From NCBI RefSeq assembly GCF_025909975.1, contig NZ_JAPCIO010000003.1, positions 186,001 through 250,000 on the forward strand: a stretch of DNA of 64,000 bases. Direction: 5' to 3'. The notes below the pieces were generated by a model. That model was given only the letters and a program-made list of their open reading frames with translations, did no database searches and was not told where the DNA came from. Position 1 is the first letter of the stretch, and each line of letters opens with the position of its first letter. Origin of the DNA: Flavobacterium lacisediminis. GTDB taxonomy: Bacteria > Bacteroidota > Bacteroidia > Flavobacteriales > Flavobacteriaceae. Made by a program: the position numbers and the translations under genes. This document shows, one piece after another, positions 51,404 to 60,819 of the stretch.

Positions 51404-53599
51404 TTAATTCGCTACTTCACTAATAAACTTAATACGCATTAAACGAAGTTCTTCGATATCGTAATCGCCATCAAATTCTTTTAAAGCGTCTTTAATATTA
51501 TCGGATTCGGAATCCATGAAATAATCATGAATCTCTTCTTGTTGGTCTTCATCTAAGATTTCGTCAATCCAATAGCGGATATTTAATTTGGTTCCCGAAT
51601 AAACAATTTGCTCCATTTCTTTCAGCAAACCATCCATATCCAAACCTTTTGCCTTGGCAATATCGTCTAAAGCTAGCTTTCTGTCTACGTTTTGAATGAT
51701 ATACAACTTCAAACCTGAATTGGCACCAGTAGATTTTACCACCAAATCATCAGGACGAATAATGTCGTTATCTTCTACATATCTATTGATTAAATCAACG
51801 AATGGTTTTCCATATTTTTTAGCTTTTCCTTCTCCTACTCCATGAACATTACTTAGTTCATCAATTGAAATAGGATATTTTAATGCCATATCTTCCAAAG
51901 AAGGATCTTGGAAAATAACAAACGGTGGAACGCCTAACTTTTTAGCTTCTTTCTTGCGTAAATCGCGCAACATACTCATTAACGCTTCATCAGCTGTTCC
52001 TGTAGATTTTGCTGCCGTAACAATTGCTTCATCTTCTTCTTCATTATATTCATGGTCTTCCGACATCATAAAAGAAACTGGTTTTTTGATAAACGCTTCT
52101 CCTTTTTCTGACATTTTCAACACACCATAGGTCTCAATATCTTTTGTCAACAATCCATCCACTAAAACCTGACGAATTAACGCCATCCAATATTTCTCAT
52201 CAAAATCAGCACCACTTCCAAAATAAGGTTGCGTATCAATTTTTTGTGCTTTAATAATCGCATTGACTTTACCTACAAGTGCTAAAACTACTTCTTTTGA
52301 TTTGAACAATTGTTTGGTATCGCGAACTACTTTTAACAAAGTAACCACTTGATCTTGTGCTTCGACTTTCTTTTTCGGATTACGAACATTGTCATCCATA
52401 TCAGCGCCATCTCCATTAACATCATCAAATTCTTCACCGAAATAATGCAATAAGAATTTACGACGTGACATCGAAGTTTCGGCATACGCTACCACTTCTT
52501 GCAACAACGCAAAACCAATTTCTTGTTCGGCAACTGGTTTTCCAGAAAGGAATTTTTCTAATTTCTCAATGTCTTTATAAGAATAATACGCCAAACAATG
52601 TCCTTCGCCACCATCACGACCAGCACGACCTGTTTCTTGGTAGTAACTTTCTAATGATTTTGGAATATCGTGGTGAATTACAAAACGAACGTCTGGTTTG
52701 TCGATTCCCATACCAAAAGCGATGGTTGCTACTACAACTTCCACATCTTCCATTAAGAACATATCTTGATGTTTAGCACGTGTTTTAGCATCTAAACCCG
52801 CATGATAAGGAACAGCGCTTACACCATTGACTTGTAAAACTTGTGCAATTTCTTCCACTTTTTTACGACTCAAACAGTAAATAACACCTGATTTTCCTTT
52901 ATGTTGTTTGATGAATCGAATGATATCCGATTCGATATTTTTAGTTTTGGTACGTACTTCGTAATATAAATTAGGTCGGTTGAACGATGCTTTAAAGGTA
53001 TTGGCATCAGGCATATCCAAGTTTTTCAATATATCTTCTTGTACTTTTGGAGTTGCCGTTGCGGTTAAACCAATCATCGGAACATCGCCTAAAAGACGAA
53101 CAATATTTCTCAAATTACGATATTCAGGACGGAAATCATGTCCCCATTCTGAAATACAATGTGCCTCATCAATCGCTACGAAAGAAATTGGAACACTATT
53201 TAAAAATTCAATATATTCTTCCTTAGTTAAGGATTCCGGTGCTACATATAATAGTTTAGTGATGCCTGAAGTAATGTCTTTTTTTACTTTGGCAATCTCA
53301 GTTTTATTTAGTGATGAGTTTAATACATGTGCGATACCTGGCTCAGAACTTAAGCTTCGAATGGCATCAACTTGGTTTTTCATTAAGGCAATCAGCGGAG
53401 AAACCACAATCGCGGTTCCATCTAATACCAATGCTGGCAACTGATAACAAAGTGACTTTCCTCCACCAGTAGGCATAATCACAAAGGTATTATTCCCTGT
53501 AATGATACTTTTAACTACTTGTTCTTGAAGTCCTTTGAATTGGTTAAAACCAAAATATTTCTTTAATTCTTTATGTAAATCAATTTCGTGTGGATTCAT
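51404..53599 (-). CDS. recQ: ATP-dependent DNA helicase RecQ
   Basis: The protein has 731 aa. Helicase motifs are I PTGGGKSLCYQ, Ia VVSPLIALMKNQV, II IDEAHCISEWGHDF, III GLTATAT, V ATIAFGMGIDKPDVR and VI SYYQETGRAGRDG. An RQC zinc/winged-helix region follows (RRKFLLHYFGEEF), but the usual four-Cys set is not obvious. An HRDC domain is present near residues 530-610 (LMSMLRDLRKKEAKKLGVPPFVIFQD) and a C-terminal extra helical domain after it. It unwinds DNA 3'-5' in recombination and repair. It is monocistronic and divergent from kdsD. Confidence 0.95.
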   Translation of the reverse strand: MNPHEIDLHKELKKYFGFNQFKGLQEQVVKSIITGNNTFVIMPTGGGKSLCYQLPALVLDGTAIVVSPLIALMKNQVDAIRSLSSEPGIAHVLNSSLNKTEIAKVKKDITSGITKLLYVAPESLTKEEYIEFLNSVPISFVAIDEAHCISEWGHDFRPEYRNLRNIVRLLGDVPMIGLTATATPKVQEDILKNLDMPDANTFKASFNRPNLYYEVRTKTKNIESDIIRFIKQHKGKSGVIYCLSRKKVEEIAQVLQVNGVSAVPYHAGLDAKTRAKHQDMFLMEDVEVVVATIAFGMGIDKPDVRFVIHHDIPKSLESYYQETGRAGRDGGEGHCLAYYSYKDIEKLEKFLSGKPVAEQEIGFALLQEVVAYAETSMSRRKFLLHYFGEEFDDVNGDGADMDDNVRNPKKKVEAQDQVVTLLKVVRDTKQLFKSKEVVLALVGKVNAIIKAQKIDTQPYFGSGADFDEKYWMALIRQVLVDGLLTKDIETYGVLKMSEKGEAFIKKPVSFMMSEDHEYNEEEDEAIVTAAKSTGTADEALMSMLRDLRKKEAKKLGVPPFVIFQDPSLEDMALKYPISIDELSNVHGVGEGKAKKYGKPFVDLINRYVEDNDIIRPDDLVVKSTGANSGLKLYIIQNVDRKLALDDIAKAKGLDMDGLLKEMEQIVYSGTKLNIRYWIDEILDEDQQEEIHDYFMDSESDNIKDALKEFDGDYDIEELRLMRIKFISEVAN

Positions 53600-53621
53600 T
53601 CTCTATTAATATGATTTTACC

Positions 53622-53629
53622 TAAATTTG
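53622..53629 (+). promoter_or_regulatory. -7 element of kdsD operon
   Basis: TAAATTTG matches TAnnTTTG on the plus strand and directly abuts the divergent recQ -7 box. The leader to the TTG start at 53685 would be about 50 nt. Confidence 0.5.
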
Positions 53630-53637
53630 CAAACATA
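53630..53637 (-). promoter_or_regulatory. -7 element of recQ
   Basis: TATGTTTG on the minus strand matches TAnnTTTG, about 30 bp upstream of the recQ ATG. It is adjacent to the plus-strand box, so the two polymerases cannot bind at once. Confidence 0.55.
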
Positions 53638-53684
53638 AAGATACGACTTTCTTTTACACATACAAATTTTTTAATTTTTCTATT

Positions 53685-54650
53685 TTGAGCACAACTGAAA
53701 CGATTTTAGCTACCGCAAAACGAACTTTACTTTCCGAAAGTAAAAGCATCGCAGATCTTGTAAATTACTTAGATGAAGACTTTGCCAAAAGTGTTACCGA
53801 AATCTATAACACCAAAGGAAGATTGGTAGTAACTGGAATTGGCAAAAGCGCTTTAATCGCTCAAAAGATTGTAGCCACTTTAAATTCGACGGGAACACCT
53901 TCTATGTTTTTACATGCAGCAGAAGCTGTTCATGGTGATTTAGGAATGGTACAACCAGAAGATATCATCATTTGTATTTCAAAAAGCGGCAATAGTCCAG
54001 AAATTAAAGTATTGGCTCCGTTATTAAAACGTTTTGGCAATACCTTAATTGGAATGACAGCAGATAAAAATTCGTACTTAGGAAAAGAATCACACTATAT
54101 TTTACATGCTTATGTTGAAAGTGAAGCTTGTCCAAACAACTTAGCACCAACAAATAGTACTACGGCTCAATTAGTATTAGGAGATGCTTTAGCTGTATGC
54201 TTAATGGAAATGCGCAACTTTAAAAGTGAAGATTTTGCCGTATATCATCCAGGTGGTGCTTTAGGAAAAAAATTATTACTTCGTGTAAAAGATATGTTAG
54301 ATACTACTCACAAACCAATGGTTACTCCGGATGCTTCTATCAAAAAAGTAATCATGGAAATTTCAGAAAAACGTTTGGGTGTAACAGCAGTTATTGAAAA
54401 CAATCAAGTAGTAGGAATTGTAACTGATGGCGATATTCGTAGAATGTTGAACAACCGTGATACTTTTACCGATTTAACAGCGCAAGATATTATGACTAAA
54501 AATCCAAAAAATATTAATTCTGGTATTTTAGTTTCAGAAGCGTTGGATATTTTGGAAAACAATTCAATCACACAATTAGTAGTGGTTGACAACAACGAAT
54601 ACAAAGGAATACTTCACCTACACGATATTTTAAAAGAAGGAATCGTATAA
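53685..54650 (+). CDS. kdsD: D-arabinose 5-phosphate isomerase (KdsD/KpsF)
   Basis: The protein has 321 aa. The start codon appears to be TTG (53685), giving MSTTETILATAKRTL. An SIS domain (about 30-165) contains GRLVVTGIGKSALIAQKIVATLNSTG, HAAEAVHGDLGMV and the phosphate loop ISKSGNSPEI. Two CBS domains follow (about 205-320; MVTPDASIKKVIMEISEKRLGVTAVI and SEALDILENNSITQLVVVD). It converts ribulose-5-P to arabinose-5-P for Kdo in LPS. It overlaps tatC by 1 nt (TAATG). Confidence 0.93.
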   Translation: MSTTETILATAKRTLLSESKSIADLVNYLDEDFAKSVTEIYNTKGRLVVTGIGKSALIAQKIVATLNSTGTPSMFLHAAEAVHGDLGMVQPEDIIICISKSGNSPEIKVLAPLLKRFGNTLIGMTADKNSYLGKESHYILHAYVESEACPNNLAPTNSTTAQLVLGDALAVCLMEMRNFKSEDFAVYHPGGALGKKLLLRVKDMLDTTHKPMVTPDASIKKVIMEISEKRLGVTAVIENNQVVGIVTDGDIRRMLNNRDTFTDLTAQDIMTKNPKNINSGILVSEALDILENNSITQLVVVDNNEYKGILHLHDILKEGIV

Positions 54651-55471
54651 TGGCAGAAAAAAACATAAAAGAGATGTCGTTTTTAGACCATCTTGAAGAA
54701 TTACGTTGGTTATTAGTAAGAAGTTCAGCAGCAATTTTAATTTGCGGTGTGGTAGCTTTCTTTTTTAGCGATTTTATTTTCAATGAAATTATTTTTGGAC
54801 CAAAAAGTCCCGACTTTGTCACCTATCAATTCTTTTGCGATTTAGGAAAACAATTTGACATGGCAGACACAATGTGTATCAACGAAATCAATCTCCCTAT
54901 TCAGAACAGGGAAATGGGCGGGCAATTTTCGATGCACATGTGGACTTCAATTACGGTAGGATTTATTTTCGCTTTCCCTTTTATTTTATGGGAAATTTGG
55001 AAATTTATTAGCCCGGCTTTATATGAAAAAGAGAAGAAATATGCCGCTTCGTTCATCATTGTTTCTTCAATTCTATTTTTTATTGGTGTATTGTTTGGCT
55101 ACTATTTAATTGCGCCGTTATCAGTACAATTCTTTGCGAGTTATATTGTGAGTCCAGAAATTAGCAATTCGATTGATATTGACTCCTACATGAGTTTGAT
55201 GAAAACATCCGCTATTGCAAGTGGATTGTTATTTGAATTACCAATTATCATTTTCTTCTTAACAAAGATTGGATTGGTAACACCAGAATTTTTAAGAAAA
55301 TACCGAAAATACACTTTAGTCATCGTGTTAATTGTAGCAGCAGTCATTACACCACCAGATGTTTTGAGCCAAATTATCGTTACAATCCCAATTATGATTT
55401 TATACGAAGCAAGTATTTTGATTAGTGTTTTAGTTGTAAAAAGTCAAGAAAGAGAAAAATTAAAAGCATAA
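54650..55471 (+). CDS. tatC: Twin-arginine translocase subunit TatC
   Basis: The protein has 273 aa with six membrane helices. It begins with the conserved MSFLDHLEELRWLLVRS; later FPFILWEIWKFISPALYEKEKKY matches the TatC core. A periplasmic insert between helices 1 and 2 (about 45-95, with two Cys in FFCDLGKQFDMADTMCINE) is characteristic of Bacteroidota TatC and could form a disulfide. It recognises twin-arginine signal peptides in the inner membrane. No tatA is adjacent. It is translationally coupled to kdsD. Confidence 0.95.
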   Translation: MAEKNIKEMSFLDHLEELRWLLVRSSAAILICGVVAFFFSDFIFNEIIFGPKSPDFVTYQFFCDLGKQFDMADTMCINEINLPIQNREMGGQFSMHMWTSITVGFIFAFPFILWEIWKFISPALYEKEKKYAASFIIVSSILFFIGVLFGYYLIAPLSVQFFASYIVSPEISNSIDIDSYMSLMKTSAIASGLLFELPIIIFFLTKIGLVTPEFLRKYRKYTLVIVLIVAAVITPPDVLSQIIVTIPIMILYEASILISVLVVKSQEREKLKA

Positions 55472-55475
55472 AAAA

Positions 55476-55826
55476 ATGGCAGATTTAGTAAAAGAATTTA
55501 ACGATTATCGTTCGAAAATGAACGAAAAATTATTAGCGGATAACAACAAAGTCATCAAAAGAATTTTCAATGTAGACACGAATGCATACATGGAAGGCGC
55601 TTTAGACGTAAAAACTAAAGAACTTTTAGGCTTAGTAGCGTCAGCAGTTTTACGTTGCGATGATTGCATCAAATACCATTTAGAAACTGCTTATAAAAAT
55701 GGCGTGACTAAAGAAGAAATGATGGAAAGCATGGGGATTGCCACTTTAGTAGGTGGAACCATTGTAATTCCTCACTTAAGAAGAGCTTACGAATTTTGGG
55801 AAGCTTTAGAGGAGCAAACTAAATAA
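55476..55826 (+). CDS. Carboxymuconolactone decarboxylase-family (AhpD-like) protein
   Basis: The protein has 116 aa, all helical. The thiol motif is in SAVLRCDDCIKYHLETAYKNGVTKEEMMES, a CxxC followed by His, as in AhpD-type disulfide reductases. It probably reduces hydroperoxides or acts as a small thiol oxidoreductase in the cytosol; true decarboxylase activity is unlikely for this form. It lies 4 bp after tatC and 86 bp before lptB. Confidence 0.88.
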   Translation: MADLVKEFNDYRSKMNEKLLADNNKVIKRIFNVDTNAYMEGALDVKTKELLGLVASAVLRCDDCIKYHLETAYKNGVTKEEMMESMGIATLVGGTIVIPHLRRAYEFWEALEEQTK

Positions 55827-55912
55827 TTGTTAAAAGATAAATTGTTAAATTGTTTATTCGTTTATTTGTAAATCGATTAAACAATCAAACTTCTAAACAT
55901 TTAAACCTTAGA

Positions 55913-56713
55913 ATGAAATTAAGAGCAGAAAATTTAGTTAAAACCTATAAAAAAAGAAGTGTTGTAAAAGGAATTTCCGTTGAAGTAAATCAAGGGGAAA
56001 TCGTAGGTTTATTAGGTCCAAATGGTGCCGGAAAAACCACTTCGTTCTACATGATTGTAGGTTTAGTAAAACCAAATAGCGGGAATATCTATCTTGACGA
56101 TATGGATATTACCAACTTCCCGATGTACAAACGTGCTCAACACGGCATTGGTTATTTGGCACAAGAAGCTTCTGTTTTTAGAAAATTAAGTATCGAAGAT
56201 AACATTTTGAGTGTATTACAGTTAACCACTCTTTCAAAAGCGGAACAAGAAGCTAAAATGGAAGAATTAATTGCCGAATTTGCATTGGAACATATTAGAA
56301 CCAATAGAGGTGATTTACTTTCAGGAGGTGAACGTCGTCGTACAGAAATTGCGCGCGCTTTAGCAACTGATCCAAAATTTATTCTTTTAGACGAACCGTT
56401 TGCGGGAGTTGACCCTGTTGCAGTAGAAGATATTCAGCGAATTGTTGCCCAATTAAAAAATAAAAACATCGGAATTCTAATTACTGACCACAACGTACAA
56501 GAAACTTTGGCTATTACCGATAAAACCTACTTAATGTTTGAAGGAGGAATTCTAAAAGCTGGAAAACCAGAAGAATTAGCTTCAGATGAAGTGGTTAGAC
56601 GAGTTTATTTAGGACAAAATTTCGAATTAAGAAGAACTAAAATTGATTTTGAAGCTCCAAAAACCACCATCATTCATGGCAAAGGAGAATTGAATTTAAA
56701 TAAAGAAGAATAA
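55913..56713 (+). CDS. lptB: LPS export ABC transporter ATP-binding protein
   Basis: The protein has about 266 aa. I start at [15 protein letters not shown] (55913), since the longer frame has no conserved extension. It shows Walker [15 protein letters not shown]-loop [13 protein letters not shown], signature [15 protein letters not shown], Walker [13 protein letters not shown] and switch His [10 protein letters not shown]. This is the LptB pattern, including the typical C-terminal lineage extension. It powers LPS transport with LptFG. The kdsD-tatC-CMD-lptB neighbourhood recurs in Flavobacteriaceae as I recall. Confidence 0.93.
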   Translation: MKLRAENLVKTYKKRSVVKGISVEVNQGEIVGLLGPNGAGKTTSFYMIVGLVKPNSGNIYLDDMDITNFPMYKRAQHGIGYLAQEASVFRKLSIEDNILSVLQLTTLSKAEQEAKMEELIAEFALEHIRTNRGDLLSGGERRRTEIARALATDPKFILLDEPFAGVDPVAVEDIQRIVAQLKNKNIGILITDHNVQETLAITDKTYLMFEGGILKAGKPEELASDEVVRRVYLGQNFELRRTKIDFEAPKTTIIHGKGELNLNKEE

Positions 56714-56715
56714 AA

Positions 56716-56746
56716 AAATCCCTCAACAATTTGAGGGATTTTTTTT
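56716..56746. terminator. Bidirectional terminator between lptB and the GH25 gene
   Basis: AAATCCCTCAA pairs with TTGAGGGATTT around a 3-4-nt loop with T runs on both strands. It separates the convergent genes. Confidence 0.88.
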
Positions 56747-56758
56747 ATTCCATTTCCG

Positions 56759-57610
56759 TTAACGAATACACTTTAACAACAGCTTATTTTTATTACCATT
56801 AAAAACATTCACATCCACCATTCCTTCTATACCTTGAATTTGAGCTTTTTCAGTGAATTGCCAAAATAGCCAATCGTCTTCTAAATGATTACGCCAAAAA
56901 TTATAATTGGCTATCCAAAGAGGATAATCTGAAAATTCTTCTTTTAAGAAATCGGTATAATAACTTTCACCCGAATAAATAATTGGCTTAACTTTATAAT
57001 GCTTTTCTACCTTTTTCAACCAACGACGTAATCCTACTTTTAAACTATCTATTGATTGGGATTTTGGTAATTTTTCGATATCCAAAACAGGTGGCAAATC
57101 GCCTTTTTCTAGTTTTACATTTTTGATGAAATTTTCAGCTTGAGCAATCGAATTTTCATTAGGACGATAATAATGGTAAGCGCCTCTAATAAGTTCTCGA
57201 TCTTTTGAAGCTTTCCAATTCTCTTTGAATCTTTTGTCTGTTTTATTTTTTCCAGCTGTAGCTCTGATAAAAACAAAAGACAATTCAAATGATTCATCAA
57301 TATGATAGGTTTGTTCCCAATCGATTTCACTTTGGTATTCCGACACATCAAAACCTATGGCTTTGTCATCGTGTTTGTGTAATACTTCGTAAATTCGGAT
57401 ATCGGCTAATTTTCGCTCTTCTTTGGATAAAGTTTCAACATTTTTATCGGTTTTAAAACCTAAATAATACAAGAAACCATCTCGGAATTTATAAATTCCA
57501 ATCGCAAGAAATAGCAATAAAACAAAAGAAATCAGATAGAAAATCCATTTACTTTTCGAATTGGATTTTCGTTTTGCAATAGGTTTTCGTCTGTAACTTT
57601 TGGACGCCAT
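56759..57610 (-). CDS. GH25-family muramidase (lysozyme)
   Basis: The protein has 283 aa with a basic N-terminus and one membrane anchor (WIFYLISFVLLLFLAIGIYKF, about 25-45). The GH25 domain has GFDVSEYQSEIDWEQ (catalytic Asp), FVFIRATAGKNKTDKRFKENW, RGAYHYYRPNEN, LPPVLDIEKLP (catalytic Glu region), PIIYSGESYY and LWIANYNF. It should cut between MurNAc and GlcNAc in peptidoglycan, anchored at the inner membrane facing the periplasm. It overlaps pssA by 1 nt, so cell-wall and phospholipid genes are co-expressed here. Confidence 0.92.
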   Translation of the reverse strand: MASKSYRRKPIAKRKSNSKSKWIFYLISFVLLLFLAIGIYKFRDGFLYYLGFKTDKNVETLSKEERKLADIRIYEVLHKHDDKAIGFDVSEYQSEIDWEQTYHIDESFELSFVFIRATAGKNKTDKRFKENWKASKDRELIRGAYHYYRPNENSIAQAENFIKNVKLEKGDLPPVLDIEKLPKSQSIDSLKVGLRRWLKKVEKHYKVKPIIYSGESYYTDFLKEEFSDYPLWIANYNFWRNHLEDDWLFWQFTEKAQIQGIEGMVDVNVFNGNKNKLLLKCIR

Positions 57611-58353
57611 TACGCCTTCGCTATCATTTTATTACTGATTACAGAAACCAGCACATAACTAATGATAATCAACGGAATAGCCACGAATCCTAAAATAAAA
57701 AAGGATAATAATGACCCAATTAAAAACAAGATTTGCATTTTATATTTCGCCCAAGTAAATTCTTTAATTTTCAATGAAAACAAAGGAATTTCAGCGTTTA
57801 AGATATACGAACTCAAAATCGTGATGAATAACAACACATAAGGATTATATAAAACAGTAGTCAATCCTTCAAAATCATTAGCATATTGAATCATCGGAAT
57901 ACTCATAATTACCAAAGCGTTTGCAGGTGTTGGCAATCCAATAAAAGAATCCGTTTGGCGTGTATCGATATTAAAATTTGCCAAACGATAACAAGAAGCT
58001 AACGTAATTAAGAAGCCTAAATAAGGTACAAATCCCATATAAAAATACTCTTCCGTTAAATAATAAACCGAAGTAGAATCTTCTTGAATATTTTGAAACA
58101 ATACAAACATCATTAATCCTGGCACTACGCCACAAGTCACCATATCTGCTAAAGAATCTAATTGCACACCTAAAGGTCCGGCAACATTGAATTTTCTAGC
58201 TAAAAATCCGTCCCAAAAATCAAAGAAAATACCCAAACAAACAAAAATAAAAGCTTCATCATAATAGCCTTTAAAAATAGCGATGATGGCTAACAATCCA
58301 GATGCTAAATTTAGCAAAGTGATTAGATTGGGAATGTGCTTTTTGATATTCAT
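57610..58353 (-). CDS. pssA: CDP-diacylglycerol--serine O-phosphatidyltransferase
   Basis: The protein has 247 aa with several membrane helices. The CDP-alcohol phosphotransferase motif DGFLARKFNVAGPLGVQLDSLADMV (D-G-x2-A-R-x8-G-x3-D-x3-D) is complete. The N-terminal IPNLITLLNLASGLLAIIAIFKG and the later NALVIMSIPMIQYAN fit PssA of the type II family. It makes phosphatidylserine, the precursor of phosphatidylethanolamine, at the inner membrane. It is transcribed ahead of the GH25 gene. Confidence 0.93.
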   Translation of the reverse strand: MNIKKHIPNLITLLNLASGLLAIIAIFKGYYDEAFIFVCLGIFFDFWDGFLARKFNVAGPLGVQLDSLADMVTCGVVPGLMMFVLFQNIQEDSTSVYYLTEEYFYMGFVPYLGFLITLASCYRLANFNIDTRQTDSFIGLPTPANALVIMSIPMIQYANDFEGLTTVLYNPYVLLFITILSSYILNAEIPLFSLKIKEFTWAKYKMQILFLIGSLLSFFILGFVAIPLIIISYVLVSVISNKMIAKA

Positions 58354-58537
58354 ATAACGTGACTTTATAAACTCTTTACTTAATTTAATGCTGTTATTGC
58401 AACTAAAACGAATTGCAAAATTACAACTAAAAAAGACCTAAAAACAAGCCTTCCCTAATTTACAGCAAATGTAATACAATAAGTTAATACTTTTAGAGTT
58501 TACTATTTGAGAAATTTATTTCATCTTTGTAAAAAAA

Positions 58538-59617
58538 TTGGCATTGAAAAAGACCATTTTACTACTTTTAATTTGTTTTTGTGGGGCAACCTATGGGCAA
58601 ACCGTTAGAAAATATTCAAATGAATTCATGAGTATTGGAGTTGACGCTGCTGCACTAGGGATGTCTAATGCTGTTGTGGCTCATACTGGCGATGTGAATT
58701 CTGGCTATTGGAATCCTGCTGGATTGTTAAAACTAGAAGACAAACAGTTTGCTTTGATGCATGCTAATTACTTTGCCAATATTGCGCAATATGATTATGC
58801 TGGTTTTGCCATGCCAATTGACGACCGAAGTGCGGTTGGAATTTCCTTAATTCGTTTTGGAGTTGATGATATATTAAATACTACACAATTAATTGATAGC
58901 GAAGGAAACATCGACTACAACAGAATTTCGCTTTTTTCTACTGCCGATTATGGCTTGACCGTTTCTTATGCCAGAAGTTTACCAATTGAAGGATTAAATT
59001 ACGGAGTAAACGCGAAAGTAATCCGAAGAGTTATTGGTGATTTTGCTAATTCTTGGGGATTTGGATTGGATTTAGGAATTCAGTACATCAGTGATGACGA
59101 AGATTGGAAATTTGGTTTGATGATTCGTGACATTACTACTACTTATAATACTTGGACCATAGACGAAGAGAAGTTTCAAGAAATTGCAGATGCCATTCCA
59201 GGTGAAAATCAAGAATTACCAGAAACTAGTGAGATTACGCTACCAAAAGCACAATTAGGAATGTCAAAAAAATGGATTATTCGTTATGATTATAGCCTTT
59301 TAGCTGCAACCAATTTAAACATGCAATTTACTCGAACTAATGATATTGTTTCAACCAACACTGTAAGTATTGATCCTGCACTTGGTTTGGAATTTGGTTA
59401 TATCGATTTGGTTTATTTGAGAGCTGGTGTTGGAAATTTTCAGCAAATTACGCAAATAGACAATTCAAGCAAATTAAGTTTTCAACCGAATATTGGATTA
59501 GGATTTAAATACAAAGGCATTCAAGTTGACTATGCATTAACTGATTTAGGTGATCAAAGTGCTGCTTTATATTCCAACATTTTTTCCATAAAAGTAGACT
59601 GGGAATTGTTTAGATAA
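58538..59617 (+). CDS. PorV/PorQ-family protein (type IX secretion PorV2-like)
   Basis: The protein has about 359 aa. No ATG precedes the signal peptide. The start is TTG at 58538 (MALKKTILLLL) or TTG at 58544 (MKKTILLLL); both give a signal ending near YGQ. The mature part is an outer-membrane beta barrel: EFMSIGVDAAALGMSNAVVAHTGDVNSGYWNPAGLL, HANYFANIAQYDYAGFAMP, GVGNFQQ and LGFKYKGIQVDYALTDLGDQ, the PorV/FadL-like pattern. It could carry type IX substrates to the attachment site. It precedes the Lnb gene by 46 bp. Confidence 0.85.
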   Translation: MALKKTILLLLICFCGATYGQTVRKYSNEFMSIGVDAAALGMSNAVVAHTGDVNSGYWNPAGLLKLEDKQFALMHANYFANIAQYDYAGFAMPIDDRSAVGISLIRFGVDDILNTTQLIDSEGNIDYNRISLFSTADYGLTVSYARSLPIEGLNYGVNAKVIRRVIGDFANSWGFGLDLGIQYISDDEDWKFGLMIRDITTTYNTWTIDEEKFQEIADAIPGENQELPETSEITLPKAQLGMSKKWIIRYDYSLLAATNLNMQFTRTNDIVSTNTVSIDPALGLEFGYIDLVYLRAGVGNFQQITQIDNSSKLSFQPNIGLGFKYKGIQVDYALTDLGDQSAALYSNIFSIKVDWELFR

Positions 59618-59663
59618 TTTCAGAAACAAGAGAAAAGAAACAAGAAGAAAGACTTTATATAAA

Positions 59664-60782
59664 ATGACAAAAAAACTACTTTTCGCTTTACTTATTTTAA
59701 TTTCTTTTAATGGGTTAGCCCAAAATATCACTCTTTCTGAAAAAGCAAAAGTTAGTATTTTAACTTGTGGTTTAGGACCAGAATCATATGCTATGTATGG
59801 TCATACTGGTATTCGTATTCAAGATAGTATTCATGTTATTGATGTAGTTTACAATTATGGCGCTTTTGACTTTAGTACACCTAATTTCATTGGCAGATTT
59901 ATAAAAGGCGATTTACAATATTTTGTTACCAATGGTAGTTTTATCGATTTCTATTACAATTATCAAGCGGAAAATCGCGAAATAATTGAACAGGAATTAG
60001 CACTAACTCCAGCACAAATTAATACGCTGTTCCAACAATTAAATCATTCAGTTTATAGTGATGAACGTTATTACACCTATAAATTCATTGATAGAAATTG
60101 TACAACGATGGTGGTGGATAAAATTAATGGAATTTTAGGAAAGGAATACATAAAATCGGACACTTCTAGTCAATCGTATAGAGAAATCCTGTATCCATAC
60201 ATGAGCGACTTTTATATGAAATTGGGAATTCAATTGATTTTTGGAGCAAAAGTAGATGAACCAGCCACTCGCCTATTTTTACCTTATGAATTCAAAGATG
60301 CCATTTCAGCTACCAAAATAAATGAAAATAAAATTGAAAAGAGTGATTCAAAAATTCTTCAAGTTACCAAATCTGAAATTCCTTTTAATTGGTTAAACTC
60401 GATTTATTCTTTACTTACAGCTCTTTTAATTTTAGCACTTTTAAACAAAAAATGGATAAAAATTAGCTATTTTATCTTTGCTGGATTATTAGGTCTTTTC
60501 TTCTCTTTGGTGGGATTGTATTCGTTGCATGAAGAGATATTATGGAATTATAACATTTTATTATTCAATCCTCTTTTATTGGTATTTGCTTGGTACATTA
60601 AAAAAGGAATTAAAGATAAAATACTGCTTTTAGGAAAAATAATTTTGGCAATGTTACTAGTCTATTTAGCTTACATGACTACAAAAATTCACTTAGGAAT
60701 TGTTTGGCCATTTATTGTCATACATTTTTATTGGATTGGGAAAATTGTTTTACAGATTAAGAAATCAAATTTAGTACGCTGA
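59664..60782 (+). CDS. Lnb-type lipoprotein N-acyltransferase (DUF4105)
   Basis: The protein has 372 aa with a signal peptide ending near LAQ. The periplasmic domain (about 25-215) has the DUF4105/Lnb motifs ESYAMYGHTGIRIQDSIHVIDVVYNYG and YTYKFIDRNCTTMVVDKI, with His and Cys as likely catalytic residues. Four or five membrane helices follow (about 245-365). Recent work on Bacteroides named this family Lnb, which N-acylates lipoproteins in place of Lnt. It should act at the inner membrane, periplasmic side, on the many lipoproteins of this window. The assignment is from family recognition. Confidence 0.85.
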   Translation: MTKKLLFALLILISFNGLAQNITLSEKAKVSILTCGLGPESYAMYGHTGIRIQDSIHVIDVVYNYGAFDFSTPNFIGRFIKGDLQYFVTNGSFIDFYYNYQAENREIIEQELALTPAQINTLFQQLNHSVYSDERYYTYKFIDRNCTTMVVDKINGILGKEYIKSDTSSQSYREILYPYMSDFYMKLGIQLIFGAKVDEPATRLFLPYEFKDAISATKINENKIEKSDSKILQVTKSEIPFNWLNSIYSLLTALLILALLNKKWIKISYFIFAGLLGLFFSLVGLYSLHEEILWNYNILLFNPLLLVFAWYIKKGIKDKILLLGKIILAMLLVYLAYMTTKIHLGIVWPFIVIHFYWIGKIVLQIKKSNLVR

Positions 60783-60819
60783 TAAAACTGACTACTGAAC
60801 ACTGATAACTGAACGCTAA

